Positions 1-7,793 of a DNA stretch of 64,000 nt are shown in pieces; the first letter of the stretch is position 1; each line of letters begins with the position of its first letter. The stretch spans positions 558,001 to 622,000 of the forward strand of contig CAWGOF010000002.1 of assembly GCA_963824225.1 (NCBI GenBank). Direction: 5' to 3'. The notes under the pieces are model-generated. The model was not told the DNA's origin. It was given only the letters and a program-made list of their open reading frames with translations, and ran no database searches. A program made the translations under genes and the position numbers. The stretch is from CAWGOF01 sp963824225. Its GTDB lineage: Bacteria; Acidobacteriota; Polarisedimenticolia; Polarisedimenticolales; Polarisedimenticolaceae.

Positions 1-502
1 AGCCGGACTGCCGGCCGTACTCCTCGGCCAGCGAGTGCCACCACAGCAGCTCGCCTTTCGGGCTGTAGGCGTGGAGCCGCCCGCCGACGCCCAGCGTGTA
101 GACGTTCCCGGTCTCCGGGTCGGCCGCGGGGCAGCCCCAGCCCACGCGATTGAACGGCACGGCGGTGTGGTAGACGTTGTATCGATGCTCCCAGAGCTGA
201 CGCCCCGACTCCGCGTCGTAGCACGCCACGCGCTCCTGGCGCAGATTCCGCGCGTCGTCGGTCCGCGAGATCACGCACACGCGACCGTCGATGACGACCG
301 GCGTCGAGCGTCCGATCAGCGGGACCTTCCAGATCAGGTTCTCCCCGTCCCTCGACCACGTGGAGACGAGGCCCTTCTCCGTCGACGTTCCGTTCTGGCG
401 CGGCCCGCGCCAGCTCGGCCAGTCCTCGGCTAGGATCGGAGCCACGGCGAGCGCGAGGACCAACGTGCCGACGATCCGCTTGCCCAAGGAAGCACCTACC
501 AT
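1..502 (-). CDS. Secreted PQQ-type beta-propeller protein (partial, 5' end)
   Basis: Only the first 167 residues are present; the gene runs off the left edge of the window. The ATG at 502 opens a clear signal peptide (KR, then a hydrophobic stretch, cleavage probably after PILA at residue 25). The mature protein begins with DWPSWRGPRQNGTS, the hallmark opening of PQQ-binding-like (outer-membrane BamB/quinoprotein-like) beta-propeller proteins, followed by propeller blades with CYDAESGRQLWEH and the GRLHAYSPKGELLWWHSL type repeats. Family members are periplasmic or secreted; most lack proven cofactor binding, so dehydrogenase activity should not be assumed. Upstream (503-623) lies the end of a second minus-strand gene. 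Confidence 0.8.
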   Translation of the reverse strand, partial: MVGASLGKRIVGTLVLALAVAPILAEDWPSWRGPRQNGTSTEKGLVSTWSRDGENLIWKVPLIGRSTPVVIDGRVCVISRTDDARNLRQERVACYDAESGRQLWEHRYNVYHTAVPFNRVGWGCPAADPETGNVYTLGVGGRLHAYSPKGELLWWHSLAEEYGRQSG

Positions 503-623
503 CACGCACTCCTGTTGGAACGGAACGGACCACCGCCCGCTGGTCCGGGGCAGGCAGACGACTGTACGCCGGGGCCGGGCGAAAGTTCGGCGCAAGAGGG
601 TAAAAAACTGTAAAGAGTGAAGC

Positions 624-1145
624 TCATTGCGTTGCGCCGGTGGTCGCCGCTCGCGTGATGGCCGGCTTCGCCGGCGCCGGCCCCGGCTTGTACAGCGTGA
701 CGAGGCAGCCGCCCGCGGCGGCGAGCACGATCCCGGCCACGAACGGCCAGCGGATCGACGCCCATCCGTCGTGCGGCGGATGGAGCACGAGACCCGTTAC
801 CGCGTTGACGATCGGCGCACCGGCGAAGACGATCGACATCACCGCGACCGGCGAGCCCTTGGCCCCGAAGGCCAGGAGGACGCCGAACGCTCCCACCGCA
901 CCGGTGATCCCCGCGATCAGCGACCAGCTCACGCCGCGCATCGGGAACGCCCAGTGCGCGCCGTTGAGCTTCAGCACCGCGAGCGGCGCGAGCACCGCGG
1001 TCAGGAAGTACGCCACGCCGACGAGCAGGAACGCCTTGTACCTGCCGTTGGCCGGATCGCCCATGGCGATCTGCCCGTTGTGCAGCAGGACGCCATAGAC
1101 GCCCCACGTGACGACCGTCAGCAACGCGTATGCGAGCCACGCCAT
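624..1145 (-). CDS. Small integral membrane protein, EamA/DMT-like
   Basis: This is a 173-residue protein with about five hydrophobic helices (roughly residues 1-21, 40-62, 70-95, 100-125 and 135-155) and a polar, Ala/Pro-rich tail. The layout of short helices and small loops resembles a half-size drug/metabolite transporter (EamA-like) domain, but no diagnostic motif was recognised, so transport is an inference. The ATG at 1145 is supported by a strong Shine-Dalgarno (GGAGGTGG) a few bases upstream. It is transcribed toward the PQQ propeller gene and is divergent from the efflux operon that starts at 1297; the shared 150-bp intergenic region probably holds both promoters. Confidence 0.65.
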   Translation of the reverse strand: MAWLAYALLTVVTWGVYGVLLHNGQIAMGDPANGRYKAFLLVGVAYFLTAVLAPLAVLKLNGAHWAFPMRGVSWSLIAGITGAVGAFGVLLAFGAKGSPVAVMSIVFAGAPIVNAVTGLVLHPPHDGWASIRWPFVAGIVLAAAGGCLVTLYKPGPAPAKPAITRAATTGATQ

Positions 1146-1296
1146 GGACCACCTCCGGAAAGGAAGCGGGATAGCTTAGCCTTCGCGCGGCTCGGACGCT
1201 AAACGCCGAAACTTTCCGGCCGGCCGCTCGTTCCATTTGGGCGACACGGAACCTTTTGCGCGCGGCGGGCGTCGCTTCGGTCTGGGGGATCATTCG

Positions 1297-2406
1297 ATGA
1301 CCAGAATCCTCAAGCTCCTCGTCGGCGCGGCGATCCTCGCCGCCATCGTGTTCGGCGGCTACAGCTGGCTCCAGGGCCGCGAGTCCGGGGACGGCGGCTT
1401 CCAGACCGTGCAGGTCGCCCGCGGGTCGATCACCGACAAGGCGGTGGCGGTGGGGCGGATCGAGCCCCGCGTACGGTTCCACGTGAAATCGAAGATCTCG
1501 GGCATCGTGCGGCGCTGCCTGGTCCAGGTCGGCGACCGCGTGGGGCCGGGGGATCCGCTGTTCGAGATCGCCCCCGATCCGACGCCGAGCGAGCTGCTCG
1601 AGGCCGAGTCCCGGCTCGGCTCGGCGCAGTCGGCGTTCAACCGCGCCGAGGCCAACTGGAACCGTGCCTCCGAGCTGGCGCAGCAGGGCGTGATCGCGAC
1701 CGACCGTCTCGACGCCGACCGCGAGTCGTTCGAGCTGGCGAGGATCGAGCTCGCACGCGCGACCGACAACATGAAGCTGATCCGCGAGGGCCGACTCGAG
1801 GGCCGCGGCCGACAGATGGAGTCGATCATCCGCGCGCCGGCGGCCGGCATCGTCCTCGAGCGCAAGGTCGATCCGGGAGACCCGGTCGTTCCGTTGACCT
1901 CGTTCCAGGAAGGCACCGAGCTCGCGACGCTCGCCGACATGCGCGACCTGATGTTCAAGGGCACGGTCGACGAGATCGACGTGGGCAAGCTCGCGCTCGG
2001 CGCCGTGGCGCGGCTGAAGGTCGGTGCGCTCCCCGGTGCGGCCGTCACGGGCAAGCTCAACCGCATCGCCCCGCAGGCCAAAGAAGAGAACGGCGCGCGC
2101 CTGTTCGAGGTCGAGATCGAGCTCGACGCGACGAACGGCGTCGTGCTGCGCGCCGGTTACTCGGCGAACGCAGACCTGATCCTGCAGGAGAAGACCGACA
2201 TCCTGCTCGTTCCCGAGCGCCTGGTGCTGTTCGAGAGCGACGGGGCCAAGACGTTCGTCGAGATCCCGGGCGCCGAGCCCGAAGCCGAGCCGCGCAAGGT
2301 CGAGATCGTCACGGGTCTCTCCGACGGCCTGAACATCGAGGTCGTGTCGGGCCTGGCCGAGGGCGACAAGGTCGTCCAGCGGCCGCCGCGCGAGATCCTC
2401 GGGTAG
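1297..2406 (+). CDS. MacA-like periplasmic adaptor (HlyD/MFP family)
   Basis: This membrane-fusion protein links an inner-membrane ABC exporter to an outer-membrane channel. It has 369 residues: an N-terminal membrane anchor (about 3-24), a lipoyl/barrel-sandwich half motif (SKISGIVRRCLVQVGDRVGPGDPLFEI), a helical hairpin (about 95-165), the second lipoyl half (IIRAPAAGIVLERKVDPGDPV), then a beta-barrel and a membrane-proximal domain. An ATG 60 bases upstream is in frame, but the ATG at 1297 was chosen because it follows a GGGGGA ribosome site and begins directly with the anchor. It heads a four-gene operon (adaptor, permease, permease, ATPase), the usual MacAB-type order. Confidence 0.88.
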   Translation: MTRILKLLVGAAILAAIVFGGYSWLQGRESGDGGFQTVQVARGSITDKAVAVGRIEPRVRFHVKSKISGIVRRCLVQVGDRVGPGDPLFEIAPDPTPSELLEAESRLGSAQSAFNRAEANWNRASELAQQGVIATDRLDADRESFELARIELARATDNMKLIREGRLEGRGRQMESIIRAPAAGIVLERKVDPGDPVVPLTSFQEGTELATLADMRDLMFKGTVDEIDVGKLALGAVARLKVGALPGAAVTGKLNRIAPQAKEENGARLFEVEIELDATNGVVLRAGYSANADLILQEKTDILLVPERLVLFESDGAKTFVEIPGAEPEAEPRKVEIVTGLSDGLNIEVVSGLAEGDKVVQRPPREILG

Positions 2407-2413
2407 GTCCGGG

Positions 2414-3643
2414 ATGAGCCCCGCACGCGTGCTGCGCGAGCTCGGTCGCGACGTGCGCGCGCAGAAGCTGCGCACGTTCCTGACCGTGCTCGGGATCGTG
2501 TGGGGCACGGTCGCGGTCAGTCTGCTCCTCGCGTTCGGGAACGGGTTCCACAAGCAGTTGATGAAGAACCAGGTCGGCCTGGGAAACGGGATCGTCATCG
2601 CCTGGCCCTCGCGCACGTCGATCCCGTTCGAGGGTCTGGGTAAGGGCCGCCCCGTGCGGCTGAACCACGACGACATCGACATGGTCGTCGAGCGCGCGCA
2701 GCTCGTCGGCCACATCTCGGACGAGTACTCGGACACGCTGCGCCTGCAGGTCGGTCCGAAGACGCTGGCTGTCGACGTGTCGGGCGTGCGGCCGTGCTTC
2801 GGCGAGATGCGCAACCTGATCCCCCAGGCCGGCGGCCGGTTCCTCGATCCGCTCGACGAGCGCGACAAGCGCCGCGTCGCGTTCCTGGGCGACGAGCTCG
2901 CGACCACGCTGTTCGGCGGGTCGAGCGCGGTGGGGCAGATGATCCGGCTCCACGGCTCGCCGTTCACCGTCATCGGTGTCATGGTCCCGAAGAGCCAGGA
3001 CTCGTCGTACCGCGGGCGCGACAAGGGGATGCTGTTCATCCCGGGCTCGACGTTCCGCGCGCTGACCGGGCAGAAGATCCTGGACAACTTCGTGTTCACC
3101 GCGGCGGACGTGTCGCAGACGAAGCAGGCGACCGACGAGGTGCTGTCGATCGTCGCCGGCAAGCATCGGTTCGACCCCCAGGACAAGGAGGCGCTCTCGG
3201 CGTGGGACACGTCCGAGGGCGCGCGGTTCCTCGACACGTTCATGCTCGCGTTCAAGCTGTTCCTCGGTGTCGTCGGCTCCTTGACGCTCGTCGTCGGCGG
3301 GATCGGCGTGTCGAACATCATGAACGTCGTGGTCGAGGAGCGGACGCGCGAGATCGGGATCAAGATGGCCCTCGGCGCGACGCCGCGCTCGATCCTCGGC
3401 CAGTTCCTGCTCGAGACGCTGTTCGTGACCTCGATCGGCGGCCTCGTCGGCCTCGTGCTGACGCACGGCATCTGCGCCGCATTCCCGTCGCTCGGCCTCG
3501 AGGAGTACGTCGGCGTCCCGCGCGTGTCGGGTCTCGTCGCCGTTTCGACCGCGGGGCTCCTGGGCCTGATCGGTCTGATCGCCGGCTACTTCCCCGCCCG
3601 TTCCGCGGCGCGGCTCGACCCCGTCGTCGCGATGAAGATGTGA
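2414..3643 (+). CDS. ABC transporter permease, MacB/FtsX type (first of two)
   Basis: This is a 409-residue inner-membrane permease of the MacB family without a fused ATPase. The first helix lies at about 20-42 (LRTFLTVLGIVWGTVAVSLL), followed by a large periplasmic MacB_PCD domain to about 275, then three helices in the C-terminal FtsX domain. The conserved cytoplasmic coupling segment EERTREIGIKMALGATPRSI sits between helices two and three, and the C-terminus ends with GYFPARSAARLDPVVAMKM, typical of the family. It starts 7 bases after the adaptor stop and ends 2 bases before the second permease. Two different permeases with one ATPase suggest a heterodimeric exporter. Confidence 0.9.
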   Translation: MSPARVLRELGRDVRAQKLRTFLTVLGIVWGTVAVSLLLAFGNGFHKQLMKNQVGLGNGIVIAWPSRTSIPFEGLGKGRPVRLNHDDIDMVVERAQLVGHISDEYSDTLRLQVGPKTLAVDVSGVRPCFGEMRNLIPQAGGRFLDPLDERDKRRVAFLGDELATTLFGGSSAVGQMIRLHGSPFTVIGVMVPKSQDSSYRGRDKGMLFIPGSTFRALTGQKILDNFVFTAADVSQTKQATDEVLSIVAGKHRFDPQDKEALSAWDTSEGARFLDTFMLAFKLFLGVVGSLTLVVGGIGVSNIMNVVVEERTREIGIKMALGATPRSILGQFLLETLFVTSIGGLVGLVLTHGICAAFPSLGLEEYVGVPRVSGLVAVSTAGLLGLIGLIAGYFPARSAARLDPVVAMKM

Positions 3644-3645
3644 CG

Positions 3646-4899
3646 ATGCCCCGCCCGTGGCTCGTGCTGCAGCTCTTCGCCCGCTCGTCGCGCGTCCAGC
3701 GCAAGCGCGCCGTGCTGACCGTGGCGGCGATCGCCTGGGGCTCGCTGTCGCTCGTGCTGCTCCTCGCGTTCGGCGAGGGTCTCAAGCGCCAGATCACCCT
3801 GGCCAAGTCCGGGCTGGGGAACAACATCGCCGTCCTGTGGCCCGGCGAGACGACGAAGCCGTGGCAGGGACTGCCGGCCGGCCGGCCGGTCCGGCCGCGG
3901 GTCGAGGACGTGGCGCTGATCCACGAGCGGGTGCCGTACCTCGGCGGCGTCAGCGGCGAGATGCGGCGCTGGAGCGCCGCGTTCACCTACGGTAAGAAGA
4001 CGGTCAACGCGCGGCTCACCGGCGCGAGCCTGTCCTACGGGGACCTGCGCAACCAGATCGCCCGGTCGGGAGGCCGGTGGCTCGGACCGCTCGACGAGCA
4101 GCTAAGGCGTCGTGTGATCTTCGTCGGCTGGGAGCTGGCGCGCGACCTCTTCGGCGACGAGGATCCGATCGGCCGCACGCTCCTCGTGAGCAACGTCCCG
4201 TTCACCGTCGTCGGCGTGCTCGAGCGCAAGCTGCAGATGGGCACGTACGGCGGCCCCGACGCGAGCCAGGCCGTGATCCCGCTGGCGACGTTCCAGGCCC
4301 AGTTCGGCGGCGACCGCCTGGCCAACCTGGTGGTCCAGCCCGACGTCGCCGAGCACATGCCCGCCGTGCTGCGCTCGGTGCGCGAGACGCTCGGCGCGAA
4401 GTACGCGTTCGATCCGTCGGACGAGCGCGCGATCGGCGCGTGGGACACGGTCGAGACGTCGAAGGTCATGGAGAACATGCTCCTCGGGATCCAGGTGTTC
4501 CTGGGGATCATCGGCGCGCTGACGCTCGTCATCGGCGGGATCGGCGTGGCCAACATCATGTATGCGGTGGTCAAGGAGCGAACGCGCGAGATCGGCGTGA
4601 AGATGGCGCTCGGCGCGCGCCGCGGCTGGATCACCGGGCCGATCGTGCTCGAGGGGCTCGTGTACACGCTGCTCGGCGGGATGCTGGGGCTCGTGATGGC
4701 CACCGTACTCGTCGCGCTCCTCGGCCTCGTCCCGACCGCGGGCAACGAAGCGATCGAGATGCTGGGCAAGCCGACGATCTCGCCCGCGATCGCGCTCGTC
4801 AACGCCGCGGTGCTCGGCCTGATCGGCCTGGCGGCGGGCTACTTCCCGGCGCGTCGCGCGGCGTCGGTGCATCCGGCGGAGACCCTGCGCTATGAATGA
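3646..4899 (+). CDS. ABC transporter permease, MacB/FtsX type (second of two)
   Basis: This 417-residue permease is paralogous to the gene just upstream. It has the same first helix (about 22-44, RAVLTVAAIAWGSLSLVLLL), a MacB_PCD periplasmic domain, and a C-terminal FtsX domain with KERTREIGVKMALGARRGWI and GYFPARRAASVHPAETLRYE. The same frame is open far upstream through the neighbouring gene, but translation surely begins at the ATG at 3646, two bases after the preceding stop, where the homology starts. The last eight bases overlap the ATPase start (ATGAATGA), which points to translational coupling. It probably pairs with the first permease around a shared ATPase. Confidence 0.9.
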   Translation: MPRPWLVLQLFARSSRVQRKRAVLTVAAIAWGSLSLVLLLAFGEGLKRQITLAKSGLGNNIAVLWPGETTKPWQGLPAGRPVRPRVEDVALIHERVPYLGGVSGEMRRWSAAFTYGKKTVNARLTGASLSYGDLRNQIARSGGRWLGPLDEQLRRRVIFVGWELARDLFGDEDPIGRTLLVSNVPFTVVGVLERKLQMGTYGGPDASQAVIPLATFQAQFGGDRLANLVVQPDVAEHMPAVLRSVRETLGAKYAFDPSDERAIGAWDTVETSKVMENMLLGIQVFLGIIGALTLVIGGIGVANIMYAVVKERTREIGVKMALGARRGWITGPIVLEGLVYTLLGGMLGLVMATVLVALLGLVPTAGNEAIEMLGKPTISPAIALVNAAVLGLIGLAAGYFPARRAASVHPAETLRYE

Positions 4900-5605
4900 G
4901 ACGAAGAACGGCACCGCGCCCGCGCGCGTGATCCGGATGGACGGGATCCGGAAGGTCTACGACACGGGCAAGATCAAGGTCGAAGCGCTCTCGGGCATCG
5001 ACCTGACGGTGGCCAAGGGCGAGCTCGTCGCCCTCGTCGGCCCGTCGGGGTCGGGCAAGTCGACGCTGATGAACCTGATCGGGTGCCTCGACACCCCGAC
5101 GACCGGAACGTACGAGCTGCAGGGGGAGCGCGTCGCCGGGCTCTCGCGCGAGCAGCTGGCCGGGATCCGCAACCGCCGGGTCGGCTTCGTGTTCCAGAAC
5201 TTCAACCTGCTGCCGCAGATCAGCGCGTTCGAGAACGTCGAGATGCCGTTGCTCTTCGGCGGCGTACGCAAGGCCGAGCGCAAGCGCCGCGTCGAGGAGC
5301 TGCTGTCCCGCGTCGGTCTGGCTGACCGCATGGAGCACAAGCCGACCGAGCTCTCGGGGGGCCAGATGCAGCGCGTGGCGATCGCCCGGGCGCTGGCGAT
5401 GGAGCCCGACCTGTTGCTCGCCGACGAGCCGACCGGGAACCTCGACTCGTCCTCGGGCACCGACATCATGTCGCTGTTCGAGGACCTGTGGCGTCAGGGC
5501 CGCACGATCGTCGTGATCACGCACGACCCGGCGCTCGCCCGCCGCGCGGCGCGGCGCATCGAGATGCGCGACGGCCGCATCACGTCGGACAGCGCCGCGG
5601 CGTGA
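4892..5605 (+). CDS. ABC transporter ATP-binding protein, MacB/LolD type
   Basis: This 237-residue nucleotide-binding subunit has all the expected motifs: Walker A GPSGSGKST (50-58), Q-loop Gln102, signature LSGGQ (154-158), Walker B LLLADEP with catalytic Glu179, D-loop and a switch His in VVITHD. The sequence is closest in style to the LolD/MacB/FtsE group that powers FtsX-type permeases. It overlaps the end of the second permease by eight bases and is the last gene of the adaptor-permease-permease-ATPase operon. A hairpin about 100 bases downstream may end the transcript. The substrate cannot be read from sequence; macrolides, peptides or lipids are all known for the family. Confidence 0.93.
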   Translation: MNETKNGTAPARVIRMDGIRKVYDTGKIKVEALSGIDLTVAKGELVALVGPSGSGKSTLMNLIGCLDTPTTGTYELQGERVAGLSREQLAGIRNRRVGFVFQNFNLLPQISAFENVEMPLLFGGVRKAERKRRVEELLSRVGLADRMEHKPTELSGGQMQRVAIARALAMEPDLLLADEPTGNLDSSSGTDIMSLFEDLWRQGRTIVVITHDPALARRAARRIEMRDGRITSDSAAA

Positions 5606-5904
5606 GTGTCGGCGCGGTTCCCTATCGCGGATGATCACCCCGCGCGCGGCGCGCTGGGGACTTTCCCTTCGAAACCCCCTCCTTGTGATCGCGAACGATC
5701 GGCCCAGCACCGCCTTTTTTCGGTGGTTGGGCCTTTCCCGTCTTTGTGTGCCCGCGCTTCGCCGAAGCTCGGCCTGATGGCATCTCCGCCTCCTGGGTCG
5801 CGAGGTCCAAATGCTCGTGCATTATCGCCTCCCTCTCGGCGCGGAGCCAGTTCTTGGATTCGCGAATGCGCGCCAAGGCGCTCGCGTTCGAGCGAGCCTC
5901 TGAC
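5606..5904. other. Intergenic stretch without a convincing gene
   Basis: This 299-base gap separates two convergent transcription units. It contains the hairpin at 5701-5733. An 84-codon minus-strand open frame (5622-5876) would encode a Lys/Arg-rich protein, but its third-codon positions are less GC-rich than those of the neighbours, it runs through the hairpin, and no family was recognised, so it is not called. Confidence 0.5.
5701..5733 (+). terminator. Hairpin, possible terminator of the efflux operon
   Basis: GGCCCA and CACCG on the left pair with CGGTG and TGGGCC on the right around a short T-rich loop. The stem is followed by TTTCCCGTCTTTG, a weak T-rich tail. It lies about 95 bases beyond the ATPase stop. 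The tail is not a clean U-tract, so intrinsic termination is possible but unproven. Confidence 0.35.
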
Positions 5905-6447
5905 TCACCGTCCCGTCGCCTCGTCGAGCGCCGCGCGCACGTTCTCCGCCGTGGCGTGGCGCGGGATCAGCGAGCCCAGGGAGCGGAACGCGATGCGCGG
6001 CGCGCGAGCTTGCCTGATGTTCGACCCCTCGAGCCGATAGTCTTCGAGCGACACGACGAGCTGCGGGATCCCGAGCGTCGCCAGGGGCTCGCCGACGTAC
6101 GGCACGACGAACGTCGTCACGCCGAGGTTGAGCCAGCCGTGGCCGATGACGACCTCGTCGAAGCGACCGTGGTGCGACAGGAACCCGTAGCCCCGCGCCA
6201 CGTCCTCGTCGGTCGCGACACCCGTCGAGACGAAGTCGTGACCGTGGCTCGCGGCCCAGGCCCGTGCAGCGTCGGTCGCCGCGGCGAGCGCTTGCTTTAC
6301 CTCGGGCGCCTTGCACGGCCCGCAGGTCGAGGACCCGATCCACACGACGCGGACGAGGGGTCCGCTTTCTGGCTCGGGTTTCTGCGGCGCCGGTGTAGAC
6401 GCGGCGAGCGCCACGACGACCACGGCGAACGCGGTGGGCAGATGCAT
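5905..6447 (-). CDS. Secreted CGPC-motif protein, thioredoxin-like candidate
   Basis: A 180-residue protein with an N-terminal signal peptide (about 1-17) followed by a Pro-rich linker. A CGPC motif (Cys42-Cys45) sits directly after a hydrophobic strand (LVRVVWIGSST), exactly the arrangement of a thioredoxin-fold active site. The rest does not obviously match a named thioredoxin family, so a role in periplasmic disulfide exchange is inferred from the motif alone. The ATG at 6447 has a GAGGAGG ribosome site. It begins 20 bases after the stop of the cysteine-rich gene upstream, so the two are probably co-transcribed. Confidence 0.65.
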   Translation of the reverse strand: MHLPTAFAVVVVALAASTPAPQKPEPESGPLVRVVWIGSSTCGPCKAPEVKQALAAATDAARAWAASHGHDFVSTGVATDEDVARGYGFLSHHGRFDEVVIGHGWLNLGVTTFVVPYVGEPLATLGIPQLVVSLEDYRLEGSNIRQARAPRIAFRSLGSLIPRHATAENVRAALDEATGR

Positions 6448-6467
6448 GTCGGATCCTCCTCGTGCGG

Positions 6468-7028
6468 TCAGCGCAGCTCCACCTCGTGCGCGCTATCGAG
6501 ACGCTCGAACTGGCTGTAGAACCCGGTGTCGTCCGTGTCGCACATCGCCCCCTCGAGACCGCAGTAGCATACGATGCAGCAGTGACAGCCGGGGATCTTG
6601 CACGTTCCGGCGTTCGTGCAGATCAGGCCTTGACCGTACAGGATGTCCTTCGCCGGCTGGAACGCCATCGCCTCGGGCGCGTCGATCTCGAGGATCTCGG
6701 ATCCCGGCCCTCCCTTGACGTGGTGCCGGTAGGTCGGAACGCCCGACGCTCGATCGTATTGGAAGCGCCACGAGTATCCCTGCGGCCCGAGCACCACGAA
6801 CGCTCGCCGGCCGATGGCCCACGGAGCGTCGCTCCCGAGGTCCTGCTCGAGCACCGCTTCGGGAATCACCTGGAACGGCCCACCGACGAACCGCTTCTTG
6901 AGGTAGCCGGTACGATCTACCCGCGGATGGAGCGCTTCCGGTGTCGGTTGAGGCGGTCTACTTGCGGCGATGGCGCCGACCGGAACGATCGTGAGCCACA
7001 ACAGGGCGGCAATCGTCGATCCACGCAT
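6468..7028 (-). CDS. Secreted cysteine-rich hypothetical protein
   Basis: This is a 186-residue protein of unknown function. It has a signal peptide (about 1-22, cleavage near AIAAS) and a middle region without recognised motifs. Near the C-terminus is a dense cysteine patch with nine Cys in roughly 27 residues, including GTCKIPGCHCCIVCYCG. Such a patch could bind metal or form a disulfide knot. The ATG at 7028 was chosen because the signal peptide begins there and a GAGGAAAAG ribosome site precedes it; the same frame is open further upstream but encodes nothing exported. It is the first gene of a pair with the downstream CGPC protein, a possible thiol-redox partner. Confidence 0.6.
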   Translation of the reverse strand: MRGSTIAALLWLTIVPVGAIAASRPPQPTPEALHPRVDRTGYLKKRFVGGPFQVIPEAVLEQDLGSDAPWAIGRRAFVVLGPQGYSWRFQYDRASGVPTYRHHVKGGPGSEILEIDAPEAMAFQPAKDILYGQGLICTNAGTCKIPGCHCCIVCYCGLEGAMCDTDDTGFYSQFERLDSAHEVELR

Positions 7029-7212
7029 GACTCTTTTCCTCGAGGAGGCACACGAGCCACAGGGAATGTCGACCGCGTGCGAACCGCGGCACAAGCCGCG
7101 AACCCGCGTGTGCGTTGCGGATTGGCAACCGATCGATTGGTAGAAACTACTCGACGTCCTGTTTCGGCGACGATCACTGGGAGCAAGCGCACCTTTTCGC
7201 CGTGATTGTCGA

Positions 7213-7228
7213 AGGCATGCCGCTTGCA
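7213..7228 (+). promoter_or_regulatory. Candidate sigma-54 (-24/-12) promoter
   Basis: AGGCATGCCGCTTGCA matches the sigma-54 consensus TGGCACG-N4-TTGCA at all but two specified positions and keeps the obligatory GG-N10-GC spacing. The predicted start near 7240 would leave a leader of about 24 bases containing the ribosome site at 7252 before the ATG at 7264. No enhancer-binding activator gene is visible in the window. Confidence 0.4.
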
Positions 7229-7263
7229 ACCCCGTCCTGGCGTACGTAATCGGAGGAGTCGCC

Positions 7264-7404
7264 ATGACCACGACATCGATTCGCGCGTTCGAGCAGGAGC
7301 CGTTCTCGGTCCCGCCCGAGCCGGTGAGCGAGCCCGATGGTCCCACGAGCGTACCGATGATCGAGCTGCTCTTTGGCCGCGCTGCGAGAGCATCGACGCC
7401 ATGA
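7264..7404 (+). CDS. Small acidic/proline-rich peptide gene (46 aa)
   Basis: A 46-codon open frame opens with ATG seven bases after a near-perfect ribosome site (GGAGGAG at 7252-7258). The product has no signal peptide or membrane helix; it is rich in Pro, Glu and Ser in the middle (EPFSVPPEPVSEPDG) and ends with a hydrophobic/basic tail. It matches no family I recognise. The stop overlaps the start of the next gene (ATGA at 7401), which argues for real, coupled translation. A sigma-54-like promoter lies just upstream. It could be a structural peptide or simply a leader peptide for the downstream gene. Confidence 0.45.
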   Translation: MTTTSIRAFEQEPFSVPPEPVSEPDGPTSVPMIELLFGRAARASTP

Positions 7405-7793
7405 TCGGGAACCGAATCCTGGCGTGCGTACGTCAGGCCGCGCGGTGGCTCAGACGGCAGAGGTTCCAGAAGGACCTCGAGGCCGAGGGTCTGCGACTCG
7501 TGGCCGAGGTGACGCTGCCCGAGTCGCTCGACGCGCTCCGCGACACGGCGGAGCACGGGCGGACGATCGCGGCGCAGCGGTGGCCGCTCATCTCGCTGCG
7601 CACGAGGCGCGACGGTGAGTGCGAGCGCCGCGCGCCCCGACCCGGCGACGCCGCAGATCGTCGACCGCTCGGCGCGCTCCTGTGTTACGAGCGCAGCGAC
7701 TTAGAGCTGACCCCAGTTCTCTTCCGCCGCGGGCGGCGCGGTCTCGAGCGCGGGCCCACGCGCCAGGGCAGGGGCAAGCTGAACGGCGTGTAG
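7401..7793 (+). CDS. Hypothetical protein, 130 aa, overlaps the 3' end of the TldD gene
   Basis: This open frame starts in an ATGA overlap with the 46-codon peptide gene and has the GC-rich third positions expected of coding DNA over its first 75 codons. The N-terminal half is amphipathic and basic (RQAARWLRRQRFQKDLEAEG). The last 36 codons run antisense to the end of the TldD gene (7685 onward) and become very Arg/Gly-rich, which suggests that the true protein may be shorter or that a frameshift lies near 7615. No domain was recognised. Treat the C-terminal boundary as uncertain. Confidence 0.4.
   Translation: MIGNRILACVRQAARWLRRQRFQKDLEAEGLRLVAEVTLPESLDALRDTAEHGRTIAAQRWPLISLRTRRDGECERRAPRPGDAADRRPLGALLCYERSDLELTPVLFRRGRRGLERGPTRQGRGKLNGV

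Noticed and set aside
502..3471. Very long open frame antisense to the efflux operon
   Set aside because: It mirrors the codon bias of the adaptor and permease genes on the other strand, contains no domain, and is a GC-rich shadow.
5622..5876. 84-codon minus-strand open frame, Lys/Arg-rich
   Set aside because: It passes through the hairpin at 5701-5733, has less GC at third positions than its neighbours, and shows no recognisable family; treated as non-coding.
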